Shown: positions 1 through 4,926 of the stretch, in pieces
How the letters are laid out: each line of letters opens with the position of its first letter
How positions within the stretch are numbered: the first letter of the stretch is position 1
Origin: Kiloniellales bacterium
GTDB lineage: Bacteria > Pseudomonadota > Alphaproteobacteria > Kiloniellales > JAKSDN01
Length of the DNA stretch: 5,634 nt
Direction of reading: 5' to 3'
Assembly (NCBI GenBank): GCA_022360075.1
Contig: JAKSDN010000648.1
Location: 1 to 5,634 of the forward strand
Translations under genes and position numbers: made by a program
Notes under the pieces: generated by a model
Told to the model about the DNA's origin: nothing
Databases searched by the model: none
What the model saw: the letters and a program-made list of their open reading frames with translations, nothing else

Positions 1-213
<213 letters not shown>

Positions 214-303
214 TCAGATTTCCCTGCGCGGCCGATCCCGCTGCGGCGCCGCGAGGCGGGCGGACCGTCTTGTTTCCTGGGCTCGGACAGCCAAGTCAGA
301 AAG

Positions 304-319
304 CTGTCCAATTGGTCAG
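304..319 (-). promoter_or_regulatory. Putative RutR-type operator upstream of dihydropyrimidinase
   Basis: The plus strand reads CTGTCCAATTGGTCAG. Against the E. coli RutR box as I remember it (TTGACCA-N2-TGGTCAA), 11 of 14 defined positions match, and the TGGTCA half-site (313-318) is perfect. The site begins directly after a possible -10 element (CATAAT) read on the minus strand, so a bound repressor would cover the transcription start. It aligns with the operator at 3438-3453 at 13 of 16 positions. RutR is a TetR-family repressor released by uracil or thymine in E. coli; that the same regulator acts here is inferred. Confidence 0.6.
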
Positions 320-348
320 ATTATGCACGTGCGTGGAGAGGATGGCGA
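320..348 (-). promoter_or_regulatory. Putative promoter of dihydropyrimidinase gene
   Basis: On the minus strand a -35-like TCGCCA (343-348; 4 of 6 to TTGACA) is followed after exactly 17 bases by CATAAT (320-325; 5 of 6 to TATAAT). Initiation would be near base 313, inside the RutR-like operator, giving a leader of about 110 bases. The spacing and the operator placement are the main support; the -35 alone is weak. Confidence 0.4.
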
Positions 349-476
349 GTCTGTAGTTCGGCCGACAGATGCACTCGCCGTCTCTGGCTTGACCCTAGCC
401 TGCAACTCCAGGTCAGGACGGAATCCGGGATGAAAGCGTGCCTCCATTCCACACATCGAAGCGGCATCGGCGTCGA

Positions 477-546
477 TTGATTTGACACGGATGAATGGGA
501 TGGACACGGATATCCGTGTTTATCCCGTTTATCCGTGTCGAATCGA
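477..546 (+). repeat. 70-nt near-perfect palindrome built from four ACACGGAT units
   Basis: The 8-mer ACACGGAT occurs at 485-492 and 504-511, and inverted as ATCCGTGT at 512-519 and 531-538, with 19-base spacing in each arm. The core 504-519 is a perfect 16-bp palindrome. With centre 511/512, every base from 477 to 546 pairs with its partner in a plus-strand RNA: 29 Watson-Crick and 6 G:U pairs, no mismatch, although about two core pairs must open as the loop. Mismatch starts at 476/547. Intergenic repeats containing CACGGAT-like units occur in many environmental bacteria as far as I recall; their role is not settled. It could be a REP/MITE-like element or a strong terminator-like hairpin, though no T-tract follows. 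Confidence 0.85.
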
Positions 547-579
547 CCTCGGTAGCCGGATCAATTCGGCGTCCCCGGA

Positions 580-595
580 TGTGACTTCCGTCACA
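580..595. promoter_or_regulatory. Perfect CRP-type box (TGTGA-N6-TCACA)
   Basis: TGTGACTTCCGTCACA gives both TGTGA half-sites with the canonical six-base spacer. The symmetry extends one base further inward on each side (TGTGAC / GTCACA). This matches the CRP/FNR-superfamily consensus of gamma-proteobacteria. Alphaproteobacterial CRP-like regulators can prefer other half-sites, so the actual binder is unknown. It lies about 70 bases before the possible start codon at 666 and about 260 bases upstream of the divergent dihydropyrimidinase promoter, so the 666 ORF is the likelier target. Confidence 0.45.
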
Positions 596-665
596 GGCAC
601 GCAGCGGCAACTATGGCAGTTTCGCGGCGCTGATACTGACAGCGTTCGACCGGAGGACTCTGACC

Positions 666-896
666 ATGAAAGAGTCGTTCGAACCTGGGCGGTCATTCGA
701 AGAGACTTATCCGAAATTTCCTTTCTCCCCTCTTGTCAGGCTCTCGATCGATTTTGCGAGGTGGATCAAAGGTATCCGGTATAATCAGGCGGGCAGGCAC
801 CAGCCAGGCGTGCCGCGTCGCCAAGCCGCGATAACCAAGGGAATCATGCAGCTGCTCGGCCTGTTTGGCGGCGCGCGCTCCGCCGGCGACACTTAG
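666..896 (+). CDS. Possible small protein of 76 residues, unknown function
   Basis: I do not recognise this product. In favour: an ATG preceded by a good Shine-Dalgarno (GGAGG, 652-656, nine bases away) and a CRP-type box about 70 bases upstream. Residues 1-40 are a plausible soluble segment rich in Phe, Arg and Glu. Residues 22-36 could form an amphipathic helix (LVRLSIDFARWIKGI), and there is a second hydrophobic patch near residues 61-68 (MQLLGLFG). Against: codon use is much less GC-biased at third positions than in the neighbours, the C-terminal half (about 41-59) is low in information and Arg/Gln-rich, and no family is evident. It ends 11 bases before the convergent stop codon of the transporter gene, with no terminator visible between them. 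It may be a real short protein, an eroded gene, or chance. Confidence 0.33.
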   Translation: MKESFEPGRSFEETYPKFPFSPLVRLSIDFARWIKGIRYNQAGRHQPGVPRRQAAITKGIMQLLGLFGGARSAGDT

Positions 897-907
897 CCGC
901 CGCGCGC

Positions 908-1852
908 TCACACCGGGCCGTCGATCCGGGCTGCCGCGGCCTTCTCGCGCTCCGCCGCGGCCTCGGCGCGCGCGACTTGGTTCTCGCGGTAGGCGATGTA
1001 GGTGGAGGCGGCGAAGATCAGGGCACCGCCGAGCCAGACGTAGAGGCCGGGCACCTCGGCGAACAGCAGGTAGCCCAGGATCGCCACCCAGATCAGCTTG
1101 CAGAAGTCGAAGGGCATGACAACGCCGACCTCCGCCTCCTTCAGTGATTGGGCGACGGCGATCTGGCCGAGCGTGCCGAGCGCGCCGATGGCCAGCAGCC
1201 AAAGCCACTGCACGCCCTCGGGCGTGTGCCAGACGAGCGCCGCGGGCACGACCGAGAGCAGGGCGAGCAGCAGGCTCATGTAGGTCGTGATGGTGAGGCT
1301 CGAGTCCGTGCGCCCGAGCACGCGGATCGTGATCACGGTGAAGCCCCAGAGCAGGGCCGAGAGCAGGGTGAGCCAGGAGCCGGTATCGATGGTCTCGAAG
1401 CCCGGCCGCAGGATCACCAGTGTGCCGAGAAAGCCAATGCCGATGGCACTCCAGCGGCGTAGCCGAAAGACCTCGCCGAGGATCAGCATGCCGAGGATGG
1501 CGCTGAAGATCGGCGCCGTAAACGACAGCGCCGTCACCTGGGCGATCGGGGTCAGGCTGAGCGCGGTGAAGTAGGCCAGCATGGCGCAGATGTTGATCAC
1601 CGAGCGCAGGGCATGGAGCGGAAAGCGCCGCGTGCGCCAGGGCTCCAGGCCCGCGTGCAGCAGCCAGGGCAGCAGCACCAGCAGGCCGAAGGCGTTGCGG
1701 AAGAAGGCGATCTCGAAGGGATGGAGATCCGTCGAGAGATGGCGGATCAGGGCGTGCATGAAGGCGAAGCACACGGTCGAGAACAGCATCAGCGCGATGC
1801 CGCGCGTGGCCGCAGGCAGATCGGTCCAATAGGCGCTCAGGCGAGCGGGCAT
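908..1852 (-). CDS. EamA-family (drug/metabolite transporter superfamily) inner-membrane permease
   Basis: A 314-residue protein, the normal length for a ten-helix DMT carrier made of two tandem EamA domains (about residues 18-150 and 158-288). Each half shows the family signature at its end: APIFSAILGMLILGE near 113-127 and DFCKLIWVAILGYLLFAE near 249-266. The helices are separated by short Arg-rich loops, fitting an inner-membrane protein. The C-terminus carries an Ala/Glu/Arg-rich cytoplasmic tail of about 25 residues (from about 290), which looks helical. Members export or import amino acids, nucleosides, S-adenosylmethionine and other small solutes; the substrate cannot be read from sequence. 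Export of a pyrimidine or beta-amino acid is conceivable from the neighbourhood but unsupported. The start at 1850-1852 has no clear Shine-Dalgarno, yet it gives the expected short N-terminus before helix 1. A later Met at residue 22 would cut into that helix. Confidence 0.92.
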   Translation of the reverse strand: MPARLSAYWTDLPAATRGIALMLFSTVCFAFMHALIRHLSTDLHPFEIAFFRNAFGLLVLLPWLLHAGLEPWRTRRFPLHALRSVINICAMLAYFTALSLTPIAQVTALSFTAPIFSAILGMLILGEVFRLRRWSAIGIGFLGTLVILRPGFETIDTGSWLTLLSALLWGFTVITIRVLGRTDSSLTITTYMSLLLALLSVVPAALVWHTPEGVQWLWLLAIGALGTLGQIAVAQSLKEAEVGVVMPFDFCKLIWVAILGYLLFAEVPGLYVWLGGALIFAASTYIAYRENQVARAEAAAEREKAAAARIDGPV

Positions 1853-1880
1853 GACGCTGGATCCCGGACTGAGAGGCTAG

Positions 1881-1906
1881 GCGGCGGTACGCCCCCGGAC
1901 CGCCGC
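1881..1906 (-). promoter_or_regulatory. GC-rich hairpin in the leader of the EamA transporter gene
   Basis: GCGGCGGT (1881-1888) and ACCGCCGC (1899-1906) form a perfect 8-bp inverted repeat with a ten-base loop, 29-54 bases upstream of the transporter start codon. If transcribed from the TTGACA-like element near 1943-1948, it would be a stable leader hairpin. No T-tract follows in either direction, so a simple terminator is unlikely. The function is unknown. Confidence 0.35.
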
Positions 1907-1922
1907 TCGAGGCTTCATCCAG

Positions 1923-1948
1923 GATGGACGCATCTGCGTGGATGTCAA
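1923..1948 (-). promoter_or_regulatory. Possible promoter for the EamA transporter gene, with a dyad in the spacer
   Basis: On the minus strand a perfect -35 hexamer TTGACA (1943-1948) lies about 95 bases upstream of the transporter start codon. The bases after it contain the dyad ACGCA-GA-TGCGT (1928-1939), where a regulator could bind. The -10 is poor at 16-18 base spacing (CATCCT or ATCCTG), so this may be an activated promoter or a chance match. Confidence 0.25.
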
Positions 1949-2007
1949 TTCGCGCCGAGGCGCTGCGCCCAAGGCCGATCCGCATCGCTTGCAATCGATC
2001 CTTCGGC

Positions 2008-2100
2008 CGTCATTGCGAGCCGGCGGTAGCCGGCGCGGCAATCCAGAGCCACGGCACAGGCGGCAATCGCCCGGATCGCTTCGCTGCGCTCGCGATGACG
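2008..2100. repeat. Intergenic inverted-repeat element (CGTCATTGCGAGC type)
   Basis: The terminal arms CGTCATTGCGAGC (2008-2020) and GCTCGCGATGACG (2088-2100) are complementary except for one position, which becomes G:U in RNA. Inside are the phrases GCGGCAATCCAG and CCGGATCGCTTCGCTGCGCT, familiar from short dispersed palindromes in alphaproteobacterial genomes (recognised from memory). The left half contains a hairpin of its own, GCCGGC-GGTA-GCCGGC (2019-2034). It sits between two divergent genes (transporter and M15-like), 51 bases before the start of the latter. It encodes no transposase, so any mobility would need help in trans. Confidence 0.75.
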
Positions 2101-2151
2101 AAGCCAACTGTTATGAGTCGAATTCGGAACCGCTTCGTATAGGCTCCGCCC

Positions 2152-2790
2152 ATGGACAAGATCACCAGCGTCGCGGCGCTGACCGAGCTCGGCCGAGTCC
2201 AGCTCTCACCGCACTTCTTCATGCGCGACATGCTCTACAGCGAGGTCGCGAACTTCCACGGCATGCCCAACATCCCCGAAGACCCGGAGCTGGCGATCGA
2301 GGCGGGGCGGAATCTGGCGACCAAGATCCTAGAGCCGCTGCACCAGGCCTTCGGCGCGGTCACCGTGCGCAGCGCCTACCGCTCGCCGACGGTCAACGGC
2401 TTTTGCAACGATCGCTTCAAGGCCGGCGAGCGGGCCTACTTCTGCTCCGACAACGAATACGGCCGGGCCCGTCACATCTGGGACCGGCGCGACGCCGCCG
2501 GCTTCGTGGGTGCGACCGCCAGCGTTGTCATCCCCTGGTACCTGCCGCGCTACGCCGAGACCCAGGACCCGCGCCCGCTCGCCTGGTGGATTCGCGACCA
2601 CGTTCCGGACTACGACTCGATGCAGTTCTATCCCTGGCTCTGCGCCTTCAACATCCGCTGGTACGAAGGCGAGAGCGACAAGTCGATCACACTCAGCGAC
2701 GGGCTGGAGAGCGAGGTGCTGACCCGCAAAGACATGGCGAACTTCGCCGGAAATCACGGGGCGTTCTATCCTGGGTTTCCGGCCGTGTGA
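2152..2790 (+). CDS. Conserved hypothetical protein resembling the M15 peptidase (D-Ala-D-Ala carboxypeptidase) fold
   Basis: A 212-residue protein with no signal peptide or membrane segment. The N-terminal half matches the layout of M15_3-type peptidases: LSPHFFMRDML (18-28), a helical stretch ending in ILEPLHQAFG (59-68), then VRSAYRSPTVN (72-82), equivalent to the SGYRSPxxN substrate-binding strand. RHIWDRRDAAG (107-117) sits where M15 enzymes have SxHxxGxAxD, but the His-to-Asp spacing is altered (H108, D111/D114). Toward the C-terminus, AFNIRWYEG (165-173) occupies the place of the WxH zinc-binding strand, but Tyr171 stands where I would expect His. It could be a modified enzyme or a non-catalytic relative. 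It has good GC-biased codon use. No strong Shine-Dalgarno precedes the ATG; a TATAGG at 2138-2143 would put initiation almost at the start codon, so a leaderless mRNA is possible. The function is not known. Confidence 0.82.
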   Translation: MDKITSVAALTELGRVQLSPHFFMRDMLYSEVANFHGMPNIPEDPELAIEAGRNLATKILEPLHQAFGAVTVRSAYRSPTVNGFCNDRFKAGERAYFCSDNEYGRARHIWDRRDAAGFVGATASVVIPWYLPRYAETQDPRPLAWWIRDHVPDYDSMQFYPWLCAFNIRWYEGESDKSITLSDGLESEVLTRKDMANFAGNHGAFYPGFPAV

Positions 2791-2860
2791 TGCTATGGAA
2801 TTCGGGGATGAAATGCATGGCACGACCATCGCCAAGCGCTTCGCGCGGTTCGTGCCGAAC

Positions 2861-2967
2861 CCTTCGAGACGCGCCCCGACGGGCGCTCCTCAGGATGAGG
2901 CATCGCTTTGATGGCACGAAGAAAAGTCCTCATCCTGAGGAGCCCGCAATAGCGGGCGTCTCGAAGG
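2861..2967. repeat. Compound inverted-repeat element with a nested hairpin in each arm
   Basis: Two 40-base arms (2861-2900 and 2928-2967) are inverted copies: the outer 12 bases (CCTTCGAGACGC) and the inner 16 (GCTCCTCAGGATGAGG) are identical once complemented. The 12 bases between them differ completely, but each arm forms its own perfect mini-hairpin: GCGCCC-CGAC-GGGCGC (2871-2886) and GCCCGC-AATA-GCGGGC (2942-2957). The 27-base centre is unpaired. I recognise this from memory as a dispersed family common in Rhizobiales and related alphaproteobacteria, with no protein-coding content. It begins 70 bases after the M15-like stop codon and could cap that transcript. Confidence 0.8.
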
Positions 2968-3055
2968 ACGCACGATCGATGTCCAGGTATCAGCCTCTTT
3001 GCTCACGGGCGCCTTGGGCGTTTACAAGGAGGGCCCGAAAGGCCAATCAAATCGC

Positions 3056-3325
3056 CTATGTCAGGCCCAGTCGAGCTTTCGCCTCACTCAACGAGACCTC
3101 TCGACCAGCATTGAGATCCGCTATTCCTTCGACAATGGCCCGCATGAAATCGCACTCTTCCTGCGTCTTCTCGTAGTCGGCCTTCGCCTGCAATACAGCG
3201 ACGGCACGCCCCCTGTTGGTCGAAATTACCGGGCACCCAGCCGCCGCAGCACGGCTCACGACTCGGCTAGGACTCCTCTTCAGGTCGGTGAGTGACACAG
3301 CCGGCCGGGAGAACTTCGTAGTCAA
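3056..3325 (-). CDS. Phd/YefM-type antitoxin, apparently without a toxin
   Basis: An 89-residue protein. Residues 10-50 match the Phd/YefM DNA-binding fold: VSLTDLKRSPSRVV (10-23), then PVISTNRGRAVAVLQA (32-47). An acidic helical C-terminal half (48-89) ends in SLSEAKARLGL, the part that normally wraps and neutralises a RelE/ParE/Doc toxin. The start is probably TTG (3323-3325), because AGGGA (3333-3337 on the complement) gives a well-spaced Shine-Dalgarno; GTG at residue 10 is an alternative but would trim the N-terminal strand. Downstream, where a toxin gene would normally start within a few bases, frames close quickly and an inverted-repeat element begins 88 bases on. I find no toxin on either side. 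Codons are less GC-biased than in flanking metabolic genes, fitting acquired DNA. Antitoxins of this family usually repress their own promoter. Confidence 0.85.
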   Translation of the reverse strand: MTTKFSRPAVSLTDLKRSPSRVVSRAAAAGCPVISTNRGRAVAVLQAKADYEKTQEECDFMRAIVEGIADLNAGREVSLSEAKARLGLT

Positions 3326-3351
3326 ATCCGCTTCCCTAAATCAGTCCATCG

Positions 3352-3365
3352 AAAATGCCCATTTT
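3352..3365 (-). promoter_or_regulatory. Palindrome upstream of the antitoxin gene, possible autoregulatory operator
   Basis: AAAATG-CC-CATTTT is a perfect 6+6 inverted repeat, AT-rich in a GC-rich setting, 26 bases upstream of the TTG start of the Phd/YefM gene. Proteins of that family bind short palindromes over their own promoter, so this is the natural candidate. No convincing -35/-10 pair was found around it. Confidence 0.4.
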
Positions 3366-3406
3366 GGCCTGACTTATCAGCTCCGCGAACCCCAACCATA
3401 ACCCCC

Positions 3407-3434
3407 TTGCCCACCTCCCGGCCGCTGCTAGACT
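3407..3434 (+). promoter_or_regulatory. Putative promoter of beta-ureidopropionase gene
   Basis: TTGCCC (3407-3412; 4 of 6 to TTGACA) and TAGACT (3429-3434; 4 of 6 to TATAAT) are separated by 16 bases. They lie immediately before the RutR-like operator, in the same order as at the dihydropyrimidinase promoter. The leader would be about 60-65 bases. Matches to consensus are moderate. Confidence 0.4.
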
Positions 3435-3437
3435 TTC

Positions 3438-3453
3438 CTGACCAAATGGTCAA
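3438..3453 (+). promoter_or_regulatory. RutR-type operator upstream of beta-ureidopropionase
   Basis: CTGACCAAATGGTCAA matches the remembered E. coli RutR box TTGACCA-N2-TGGTCAA at 13 of 14 defined positions, and the TGACCA/TGGTCA arms (3439-3444, 3447-3452) are perfectly symmetrical. It starts three bases after the putative -10 box, a position that would block initiation. It ends 51 bases before the start codon of a pyrimidine-degradation gene, which is the class of gene RutR controls. Which protein binds is inferred. Confidence 0.72.
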
Positions 3454-3504
3454 CTCGCCGTCCGGCGCGACAACGGGCGACAGGGCAAAAGGGGAGACGA
3501 CGGC

Positions 3505-4368
3505 ATGGCGACGGTCAGGGCCGGGCTCATTCAGATGAGCTTGAAGGGCGACACCGCGGACAGCCCCGAGGCGATCCGCGACAAGATGATCGAGGCGCAT
3601 CTGCCGCTGATCGAGGAGGCCGGCAAGAAGGGCGTGCAGGTGCTCTGCCTGCAGGAGGTCTTCACCCAGCCCTACTTCTGCCCGAGCCAGGACGCCAAGT
3701 GGTACGCCGCGGCCGAGGCGATCCCCGAGGGCCCGACCACCAAGCTGATGCAGGAGCTGGCCAAGAAGCACTCGATGGTCATCGTGGTGCCGATCTACGA
3801 GGAGCACATGACCGGCGTCTACTACAACACCGCCGCCGTGATCGACGCCGATGGCCGCTACCTTGGCAAGTACCGCAAGACTCACATCCCGCAGGTCGCC
3901 GGCTTCTACGAGAAGTTCTTCTTCAAGCCCGGCAACTCCGGCTGGCCGATGTTCCAGACCGCCTACTGCAAGCTAGGTGTCTACATCTGCTACGACCGGC
4001 ACTTCCCCGAGGGCTGGCGCGCGCTGGCGCTGAACGGCGCGGAGTACATCGTCAATCCCTCGGCCACGGTCGCCGGGCTCAGCCAGTACCTCTGGAAGCT
4101 CGAGCAGCCGGCCTCGGCGGTGGCGAACGGCTGCTACATCGGCGCGGTCAACCGGGTCGGCAGCGAGGCGCCCTGGAACATCGGTCACTTTTACGGCTCG
4201 AGCTACGTGGTCGATCCGCGCGGTGAGTTCCTCTGCGAGGCGAGCGACGACAAGGACGAGCTGGTCACCGCCGACATGGACATGGAAAAGGTGCGCGAGG
4301 TGCGCAATCTCTGGCAGTTCTTCCGCGACCGCCGGCCGGAAGCCTACGAGCCGCTGACCGAGATCTGA
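3505..4368 (+). CDS. pydC: Beta-ureidopropionase (N-carbamoyl-beta-alanine amidohydrolase), nitrilase superfamily
   Basis: A 287-residue cytoplasmic enzyme, full length for the family. It hydrolyses N-carbamoyl-beta-alanine or N-carbamoyl-beta-aminoisobutyrate to the beta-amino acid, CO2 and ammonia, the last step of reductive uracil/thymine degradation. The nitrilase catalytic residues are visible: Glu51 (CLQEVF), Lys125 (YRKTHIP) and the nucleophile Cys162 (YICYDRHFPEG), with a second conserved Glu136 in YEKFFFKPGN. The stretches CYDRHFPEGWRALALNGAE (162-180), NPSAT (184-188) and NRVGS (216-220) fit beta-ureidopropionase better than N-carbamoylputrescine amidase, which usually has a CWDQWFPE-like nucleophile region. 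The ATG has a strong Shine-Dalgarno (AGGGGAG, 3490-3496) eight bases away. It is probably co-transcribed with the SRPBCC gene 17 bases downstream. Its substrate is the product of the dihydropyrimidinase at the left edge of the window. A related carbamoyl-amino-acid substrate cannot be excluded. Confidence 0.93.
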   Translation: MATVRAGLIQMSLKGDTADSPEAIRDKMIEAHLPLIEEAGKKGVQVLCLQEVFTQPYFCPSQDAKWYAAAEAIPEGPTTKLMQELAKKHSMVIVVPIYEEHMTGVYYNTAAVIDADGRYLGKYRKTHIPQVAGFYEKFFFKPGNSGWPMFQTAYCKLGVYICYDRHFPEGWRALALNGAEYIVNPSATVAGLSQYLWKLEQPASAVANGCYIGAVNRVGSEAPWNIGHFYGSSYVVDPRGEFLCEASDDKDELVTADMDMEKVREVRNLWQFFRDRRPEAYEPLTEI

Positions 4369-4385
4369 ACCAGAGGCCGCGCGCC

Positions 4386-4829
4386 ATGACCATCGACGTC
4401 ACCGTCGACTGCGTGATCGCGCGGCCGCGTGGGCGGGTCGCCGCGTTTCTCGCGGATCCGGCCAACGATACGCGCTGGATCGGCGGCATCAGCGAAGCGC
4501 GGATGCTGAGCGAGCCGCCCTTCGGGCCCGGCAGCCGGGTCGAGCGCGTCGCTTCCTTCCTCGGCCGGCGCATCGACTACGTGACCGAGGTGACCGTATA
4601 CGACCCGACGGCCCTGTTGGTCATGCGCTCGCTCGAAGGTCCCTTTCCGATGACGATCCGCTATGCGTTCTCGGATGAAGGCGGAGGAACCAAGGTCGAG
4701 CTGCGCAACCAGGGCGGTCCCGGCGGCCTGATCAAGCTCGCCGCCCCCCTGATGGCGACGATGGTGCGCCGCTCGACCCGCAAGGACTTGGCGCGCCTCA
4801 AGGCCGTCTTGGAGTCCGAGCCGGTGTGA
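4386..4829 (+). CDS. SRPBCC-superfamily (START/polyketide-cyclase-like) protein
   Basis: A 147-residue protein with the length and layout of single-domain SRPBCC proteins. It has a first strand and short helix (VDCVIARPRGRVAAFLADP, 7-25), then a Trp after the helix (TRWIGGISE, 29-37), several amphipathic strands (50-105), and a long C-terminal helix (about 115-143) that would cover the hydrophobic ligand pocket. The family binds or transforms lipids, polyketides and other hydrophobic molecules; the ligand cannot be predicted. The ATG is preceded by AGAGG (4372-4376) nine bases away. The gap of 17 bases to the beta-ureidopropionase stop argues for one transcript, so it may be controlled by the same RutR-like operator, although no role in pyrimidine breakdown is known to me for this fold. 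Residues 86-107 (GPFPMTIRYAF through VELRNQG) are typical of the family's beta-sheet. Confidence 0.85.
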   Translation: MTIDVTVDCVIARPRGRVAAFLADPANDTRWIGGISEARMLSEPPFGPGSRVERVASFLGRRIDYVTEVTVYDPTALLVMRSLEGPFPMTIRYAFSDEGGGTKVELRNQGGPGGLIKLAAPLMATMVRRSTRKDLARLKAVLESEPV

Positions 4830-4912
4830 CCGGGCCAAGCCGGTCTTGATCCAACTCAAGGCCGGCGTCGAGGCGAGCGGGGAGCATAGGGAACGAGAGA
4901 CCTCCTCGTCCC
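4828..4912 (+). promoter_or_regulatory. Two hairpins between the SRPBCC and MgtC-like genes
   Basis: GACCGG (4828-4833) pairs with CCGGTC (4840-4845) across a six-base loop, starting inside the SRPBCC stop codon. GGGAACGAG (4889-4897) pairs with CTCGTCCC (4905-4912) with one bulged A. Neither is followed by a T-tract, so they are weak terminator candidates. They could reduce read-through or shape the leader of the next gene. The stems are visible; the function is a guess. Confidence 0.3.
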
Positions 4913-4926
4913 CGGTAACGCCCGCC

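Noticed and set aside
485..538. Four evenly spaced 8-mers considered as a CRISPR or iteron array
   Set aside because: Two copies are inverted relative to the other two, the units are too short, and spacers are paired parts of one stem, so it is a single palindrome.
482..784. 100-codon plus-strand frame through the palindrome and CRP box
   Set aside because: Its first third is the translated ACACGGAT repeat, and the rest overlaps regulatory sequence and the 666 ORF in another frame. No ribosome site or family match.
693..1994. 433-codon minus-strand frame overlapping the transporter
   Set aside because: Its sequence is a low-complexity Ala/Arg/His/Pro shadow. The other frame in the same place gives a complete ten-helix EamA protein.
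2008..2967. The two repeats flanking the M15-like gene considered as ends of a composite transposon
   Set aside because: They belong to different sequence families, each is internally complete, and no transposase or target-site duplication is visible.
2791..3055. Search for a RelE/ParE/Doc toxin gene downstream of the antitoxin
   Set aside because: On the minus strand no frame with a start near 3055 stays open long enough, and the sequence soon becomes the inverted-repeat element. No toxin motif was seen.
1938..3176. Long plus-strand frame of 412 codons running across the M15-like gene and both repeats
   Set aside because: It is a shifted frame of the M15-like gene, Arg/Pro/Ala-rich with no family resemblance, and it begins and ends in non-coding palindromic repeats. 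Long chance frames are expected at this GC content.
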